Assembly (NCBI GenBank): GCA_910579435.1 | Contig: CAJTVF010000003.1 | Coordinates: 34,085 to 98,084 of the forward strand | Source of the DNA: an uncultured Oscillibacter sp. | GTDB taxonomy: Bacteria > Bacillota > Clostridia > Oscillospirales > Oscillospiraceae | Direction: 5' to 3' | Length of the DNA: 64,000 bases | Shown here: one piece after another, positions 60,440 through 64,000 of the stretch | Position numbering within the stretch: position 1 is the first letter of the stretch | Layout of the letters: each line of letters starts with the position of its first letter | Made by a program: the position numbers and the translations under genes | The notes under the pieces: model-generated | What the model was told of the DNA's origin: nothing | The model's input: the letters and a program-made list of their open reading frames with translations, nothing else | Databases searched by the model: none

Positions 60440-62731
60440 CTATGCCTCCATGTGGCGTCCTAAAAACGCGGCGATGGTCTGGGCCAGCTTGTATTCCGCC
60501 TCGCCGGTGGCGATGCCGGGGGTGGAGCCCACAAACAGCACCATGCCCAGCAGGTCCCCCTCGGAGAGGATGGGGGCGGCCACGTTGGTCACCAGCTTGT
60601 CCGTGCCGTCGCAGACGGGGATGGGGTCGCCCTCTCCGCTGTACTGATAGATGCGGCGGCTTTCCATGATTTGCTCCAGCTCGGAGGTAATGCGCTTGCC
60701 CAGCAGCTCCCGCTTGCCGCCTCCGGCGACGGAGATGACGGTGTCCCGGTCCGTCACGGCGCAGATGCAGCCGGTAGAGCGGCTCATGGTCTCGCAGAGC
60801 TGCCCGGCGAAGTCCTCCACGCCGCCAAGCAGGGAATACTTCTTAAAAATGACCTCGCCGTCCCGGCTGGTGTAAATCTCCAGGGGGTCGCCGTCGCTGA
60901 TAACTTTGACAGTGAAGATTTTCTCTTGATGACGGCCGCTTTCCTGGATAATCTGAATCTCATACGGCGCACCTCCCCCAGCAGACCCGTAGGGGCGGGC
61001 CTCTGTGCTCGCCCGTTCCCCCGGAACCTCCAGGGGTATGGAGGCGGAAGCCATTGCTGCAACGGAGGTGTTTTCCGACGTTTCGATGGGCATGGCAGCC
61101 ATTGGGGACGGACGGGCACAGAGGCCCGTCCCTACAGAATCCCACGCGTCGCTCCGCAAGAGGCTGTCGATGTCCGCTTTCAGCAAGACCTCGATGTGGT
61201 CCTCAAATACCCTAATTTTCTGGATGATGAGTTGGAGGTCGTTCCGGTCCAGCTTGGGCTTGGCCAGGATGTCGTCGAAAACCTCCAGGGCGGTTTTGGC
61301 CGTCCGGTTCACCTGGATGATGGTGTTCCGCTTGTCCACCGTCATGGCGATTTGGTTTTGGATTCCCTCTATCCGGCGGAGGAGGTCGGTCTCCAGCTCG
61401 TCATAGGTCTCCTCTAAGGTTTCCTCCTGGTCCGGGTGCTTCATGATATCCCGGATGCGCTGGCGCTTGGTGGCCTTCAATTCCTCCTGGAGGTCCGCCA
61501 GCACCGCTTCCAGGTTTTCCGCCGACTTCTCCGTCTCGGCTACGTCCTCCGCCTCACGGGCCAGGTCCGCGTTGAGGCGGTCCAGCATGGCGGCGGAGTT
61601 GTCCTCGACCTTCCGGACGTAGATTTTCAGCAGCTCGTCCAGCTTGTCCACCCGGATATGGTGGCTGGTGCAGGCTTTCAGGCCCCGCTTGTGGTACTCC
61701 CCGCAGCGGTAGGCATCCCGGATGTCCCGGCGGCTCATGGCGAACATGGGGGACCCGCAGTCCCCGCACTCCAGGAAGCCGGAGTAGACGTTGTCATACT
61801 TCTTCTGGCCCCGGTAGTGGGCGGTGGAGCGGGCCTCCCGGAGGGCCTTTGCCGTGGCGAAGGTTCGATAGTCGATGATGGCCTGGTGGTGCCGTTCCAG
61901 AACGATGTGGTCCAGCTCGTCCCGGCGCACGTCTTTGCCGTTGATTTTCTTCCGGGTGTACTTCCCCTGCCGGAGGGTGCCGATGTAGAAATCGTTGTCC
62001 AAAATCCCCTGGACCGTCACAATGGCCCAGGCGGGCTTGACGGTGCGTTTGTACTCCTCCCTGGCGGCCTCCTTCCGGTCCCGCTCCGCCATGCGGGGAG
62101 TGGGGACGCCCTCGTCGGTGAGTTGGTTGGCAATTTTTTTGTAGCCCCAGCCGTCAATGTAGAGCTGGAAGATGCGACGGACAATCTCCGCCTCCGTGGG
62201 GACGATCTCAAACTCCTGGCGCTTGTTGAAGATGTACCCGTAGGGGGCGGCACAGATCCATCTGCCGTCCTGCTGGCGGCGCTTGATGACGGCTTTCACT
62301 TTTTTGCTGGTATCGGTGACGGGCATTTCGTTGATCATGAAGTAGAACTGGATTTTCAGCCAATCGTCGTCGTTGGGGAAGTCAACGTTTTCCCCCACGG
62401 AGATGATGCGGACCCCGGCGTCTCGTAGGTCCTCCAGCTCCACTAGGCCCCGGCCGTTGCGGCGGGAGAAGCGGGAGAAGTCCTTGATGATGAGGATGTC
62501 CTTTTGGCGGCTCATCAGCTCCCGCCGCATGGCCTGATAGCCGGGACGCTGGTCAAAGGTGTAGCCGGAGCGGTCCCTGTCCTCGTAGAAGGTCAGAGTG
62601 GAGCCTGGAAACTTCTGCTTTACGAAGTCCGAGAGGATGGCCTTTTGGTTTTCGATGGAGGTATTCTCCCGGTCCAGCTCCTCGTCCACGGAGATACGGC
62701 AGTATCCGGCGATGTCAAATTTTTCAATCAT
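60440..62731 (-). CDS. Large serine recombinase fused to a SpoVT-like C-terminal domain
   Basis: The 763-residue protein has a serine resolvase domain (residues 7-150; nucleophile Ser14 in GYCRIS), a recombinase domain (about 165-290), a zinc ribbon (ECGDCGSPM, RCGEYHKRG) and a coiled coil (about 380-500). Residues 533-581 are encoded by a 147-bp inverted-repeat element. From about residue 605 it matches SpoVT from the end of the AbrB hairpin (GDPLEIYTSRDGEVIFKKYS) through the GAF-like domain (VTDRDTVISVAGGGKRELLG, then APILSEGDLLGMVLF) to the end. The first part of SpoVT is missing. ATG 62731 follows AAAGGG; it overlaps rhuM by eight bases. Confidence 0.9.
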   Translation of the reverse strand: MIEKFDIAGYCRISVDEELDRENTSIENQKAILSDFVKQKFPGSTLTFYEDRDRSGYTFDQRPGYQAMRRELMSRQKDILIIKDFSRFSRRNGRGLVELEDLRDAGVRIISVGENVDFPNDDDWLKIQFYFMINEMPVTDTSKKVKAVIKRRQQDGRWICAAPYGYIFNKRQEFEIVPTEAEIVRRIFQLYIDGWGYKKIANQLTDEGVPTPRMAERDRKEAAREEYKRTVKPAWAIVTVQGILDNDFYIGTLRQGKYTRKKINGKDVRRDELDHIVLERHHQAIIDYRTFATAKALREARSTAHYRGQKKYDNVYSGFLECGDCGSPMFAMSRRDIRDAYRCGEYHKRGLKACTSHHIRVDKLDELLKIYVRKVEDNSAAMLDRLNADLAREAEDVAETEKSAENLEAVLADLQEELKATKRQRIRDIMKHPDQEETLEETYDELETDLLRRIEGIQNQIAMTVDKRNTIIQVNRTAKTALEVFDDILAKPKLDRNDLQLIIQKIRVFEDHIEVLLKADIDSLLRSDAWDSVGTGLCARPSPMAAMPIETSENTSVAAMASASIPLEVPGERASTEARPYGSAGGGAPYEIQIIQESGRHQEKIFTVKVISDGDPLEIYTSRDGEVIFKKYSLLGGVEDFAGQLCETMSRSTGCICAVTDRDTVISVAGGGKRELLGKRITSELEQIMESRRIYQYSGEGDPIPVCDGTDKLVTNVAAPILSEGDLLGMVLFVGSTPGIATGEAEYKLAQTIAAFLGRHMEA
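60989..61135. mobile_element. 147-bp inverted-repeat (MITE-like) element inside the recombinase gene
   Basis: GTAGGGGCGGGCCTCTGTGC at 60989 is matched by the inverse of the right end at 61116-61135 with a single mismatch in 20 bases. Length is 49 codons exactly and its ends fall on codon boundaries of the recombinase, so the gene stays open. This GTAGGGGCGGG type of end is common among repeats of gut Firmicutes, from my general knowledge. Confidence 0.8.
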
Positions 62732-63749
62732 CGGTTTCACCCTTTAGATATTTCGCCGTTTGGCGGTCGAATTCCGAGATGTAATCGGCATCCTGTTTTT
62801 TGCGGAATTCCTCATAGATTCCGCTGACTTTTTTCACGGCGTCCTTATGGGAAATACGGCCCTTTCCCTCCAGCACCTTGCGGTGGTTGTTGGTGAGAAA
62901 CCGGTCTGTTTCCGACAGCCAGTCTTTCATGCTCATCAGCTGTTCATCCTCCGCCATCAGCTCGGCATAGTCGATGAACATGGTGACCAGCCGGTTCAGA
63001 CGGGCGATTTCCTTTTCGTTCAAGTAATTCTTGGCAACCAGCGCATCGCTTTTCAGGATTTTCCCGTCCGGCGAGCCCTTCCAGGTTGTCAGCCCCATAG
63101 TAGGGCTGTCCAAATCCGCACGCTCCGAAATCAGCTCTGCCGCCGTTTTTCCGGTGACGGCGAAGTGGAGCTTGTTCTGCACGAAGGCGTAGAAGGCCCG
63201 AGTGGTCTCGCTGTTTTTGTCGTAGTCATAGCTGCACTGCTCAAAGACATCCGCAATTTTCTGGTAGGCCCGGCGCTCGCTGGCCCGGATCTCCCGGATG
63301 CGCTCCAGCAGCTCGTCGAAGTAGTCTTTTCCAAAGGGCCTGCCGTTTTTCATCATCTCGTCGTTGAGCACGAAGCCCTTTTGGATATACTCCTTCAGTG
63401 TTTTGGTGGCCCACTGGCGGAACCGGGTGGCCTTTTTGGAGTTCACCCGGTAGCCTACGGCTATGATGGCGTCCAGGTTGTAATGATCAAGCTGTCTACG
63501 GACACTTCGCGATCCCTCTTTGCGAACTACTAAGAATTTCTTAGTTGTTGCCTCAGGAATCAATTCTCCCTCTGCATAGATATTTTTCAGATGCTGCAAA
63601 ATATTCTCCGGAGTACAGTCGAACAACTCCGCCATACCGCCTTGCGTCAGCCAGAATGTCTCATCCTGAAATATCACACTGACAAATTCTTTCTCGCCGC
63701 CGTTGTTGTAGAGCAGAATTTCTCCGCTCTCAGCCAGCTCTTTTCCCAC
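62724..63749 (-). CDS. RhuM family protein
   Basis: The 341-residue protein is a virulence RhuM family member: FWLTQGGMAELFDCTPENIL near residues 32-51 (a helix-turn-helix-like part), DAIIAVGYRVNSKKATRFRQW and a C-terminal domain with KDWLSETDRFLTNNH. The function of the family is unknown; members are common on mobile elements. GTG 63749 follows AAAGGGTGAA. It overlaps the recombinase start, so both are one transcript. Confidence 0.88.
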   Translation of the reverse strand: MGKELAESGEILLYNNGGEKEFVSVIFQDETFWLTQGGMAELFDCTPENILQHLKNIYAEGELIPEATTKKFLVVRKEGSRSVRRQLDHYNLDAIIAVGYRVNSKKATRFRQWATKTLKEYIQKGFVLNDEMMKNGRPFGKDYFDELLERIREIRASERRAYQKIADVFEQCSYDYDKNSETTRAFYAFVQNKLHFAVTGKTAAELISERADLDSPTMGLTTWKGSPDGKILKSDALVAKNYLNEKEIARLNRLVTMFIDYAELMAEDEQLMSMKDWLSETDRFLTNNHRKVLEGKGRISHKDAVKKVSGIYEEFRKKQDADYISEFDRQTAKYLKGETDD

Positions 63750-63802
63750 GCCGCTTCACCCTTTCAATTTAGACTGAAGTTTTTGCTATTATCACAGATG
63801 AT

Positions 63803-63831
63803 ATTGTATCACATCACATTCGGAATAGCAA
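63803..63831 (-). promoter_or_regulatory. Sigma-A-type promoter of rhuM-recombinase
   Basis: On the minus strand TTGCTA (63831-63826) and TACAAT (63808-63803) are 17 bases apart. The start codon of rhuM lies 53 bases downstream. Confidence 0.7.
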
Positions 63832-63890
63832 CACAAAAAGGAACCGCGTCAGAAGCCGCACGGGTCCTCCTGTAGTTGCCTGTATACTGT

Positions 63891-63929
63891 GCGGTCAGGG
63901 CCGGGACGGCCATTCCCGTGGCTGACCGC
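63891..63929. other. Long hairpin at the right flank
   Basis: GCGGTCAG and CTGACCGC pair, with an inner CGGGA/TCCCG stem. A short TTTG follows on the plus strand. It could be a terminator or a recombination/attachment structure; 250 bases here (63750-64000) otherwise hold only the rhuM promoter and the possible IS end. Confidence 0.4.
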
Positions 63930-63947
63930 GCTTTGTCAGAAGCGTCT

Positions 63948-64000
63948 TAGAGCCTGTTTAAAATCTTCTAATGAGGATGGCAATGAGGGCAAACGTGAGA
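63948..64000. mobile_element. Possible IS-like end, truncated by the window
   Basis: TTAGAGCCTGTTTAAAATCT starts an AT-richer stretch that runs off the window and resembles the 58645-58809 element end (read inversely TTAGGCCTTGTTTGAAAA). No transposase is visible, so this is tentative. Confidence 0.3.

Noticed and set aside
63891..63929. tRNA gene at the right flank
   Set aside because: The stem is a single long hairpin without D, anticodon or T arms or a CCA-type end.

Overview
The window is a GC-rich, densely packed flagellar and chemotaxis locus from a spore-forming, Gram-positive member of the Clostridia. The FliY-type switch protein, CheC/CheD/CheV, FliW/CsrA, the DUF6470 (YviE) protein and S-layer-homology proteins are Firmicutes traits. 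High GC, many TTG/GTG starts and a SpoVT-like domain suggest an Oscillospiraceae-type gut bacterium; this is inference, since no rRNA is present.

Layout. (1) Positions 1-23.7 kb, plus strand: one long fla/che run: fliG (5' end missing)-fliH-fliI-fliJ-fliK-flgD-flagellar operon protein-flgE-flbD-motA-motB-fliM-fliY-cheY-fliO-fliP-fliQ-fliR-flhB-flhA-fliA-two rod genes-cheC-cheD-cheV-degenerate EAL/HDOD gene, closed by an intrinsic terminator. fliL, flhF and flhG are absent from their usual places. (2) 23.8-25.4 kb, minus strand: a ParA-type ATPase and a ComFB-domain protein. (3) 25.6-32 kb, plus: fliD-fliS-a small FliT-like gene-an orphan FtsE-like ABC ATPase-a chemoreceptor. (4) 32-35.3 kb, plus: a long FtsA-like ATPase and a Lys/Ala-rich membrane protein. 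(5) 35.3-49 kb, minus: a FliK/YlqG-like gene, a small FlhB-C-like gene, PilZ, a 1700-residue SLH protein, a 1304-residue Ig-like/repeat/SLH protein, a second PilZ, and a stand-alone ClpB-D2-like AAA+ ATPase. (6) 49-53.6 kb, plus: cheA-cheW-cheR-cheB and a strong terminator. (7) 53.7-60.4 kb, plus: a sigma-28-type promoter, then flgM-flgN-flgK-flgL-[inverted-repeat element]-DUF6470-fliW-csrA-yjfB-like, and a terminator. (8) 60.4-64 kb, minus: a mobile module with rhuM and a large serine recombinase whose C-terminus is a SpoVT-like domain and which carries an in-frame inverted-repeat element; an IS-like end may begin at the right edge.

How they work together: the first run builds the basal body, export gate, motor, switch and hook and makes the late sigma factor FliA. 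FlgM/FliA, FliW/CsrA and the chaperones FliS/FlgN time late assembly. The Che proteins form a Bacillus-type adaptation system. Several candidate cyclic-dinucleotide proteins (two PilZ, one ComFB, one degenerate EAL/HDOD) sit among the motility and surface-protein genes, suggesting coupling of motility to a surface state. No flagellin gene and no GGDEF protein lie in the window.

Most notable: the recombinase-SpoVT fusion with a nested 147-bp element; a shared tandem repeat inserted in both hook-filament junction proteins FlgK and FlgL; three CheY-docking-like motifs in the FliY linker; and the minus-strand operon joining export-gate, PilZ, SLH and AAA+ genes.
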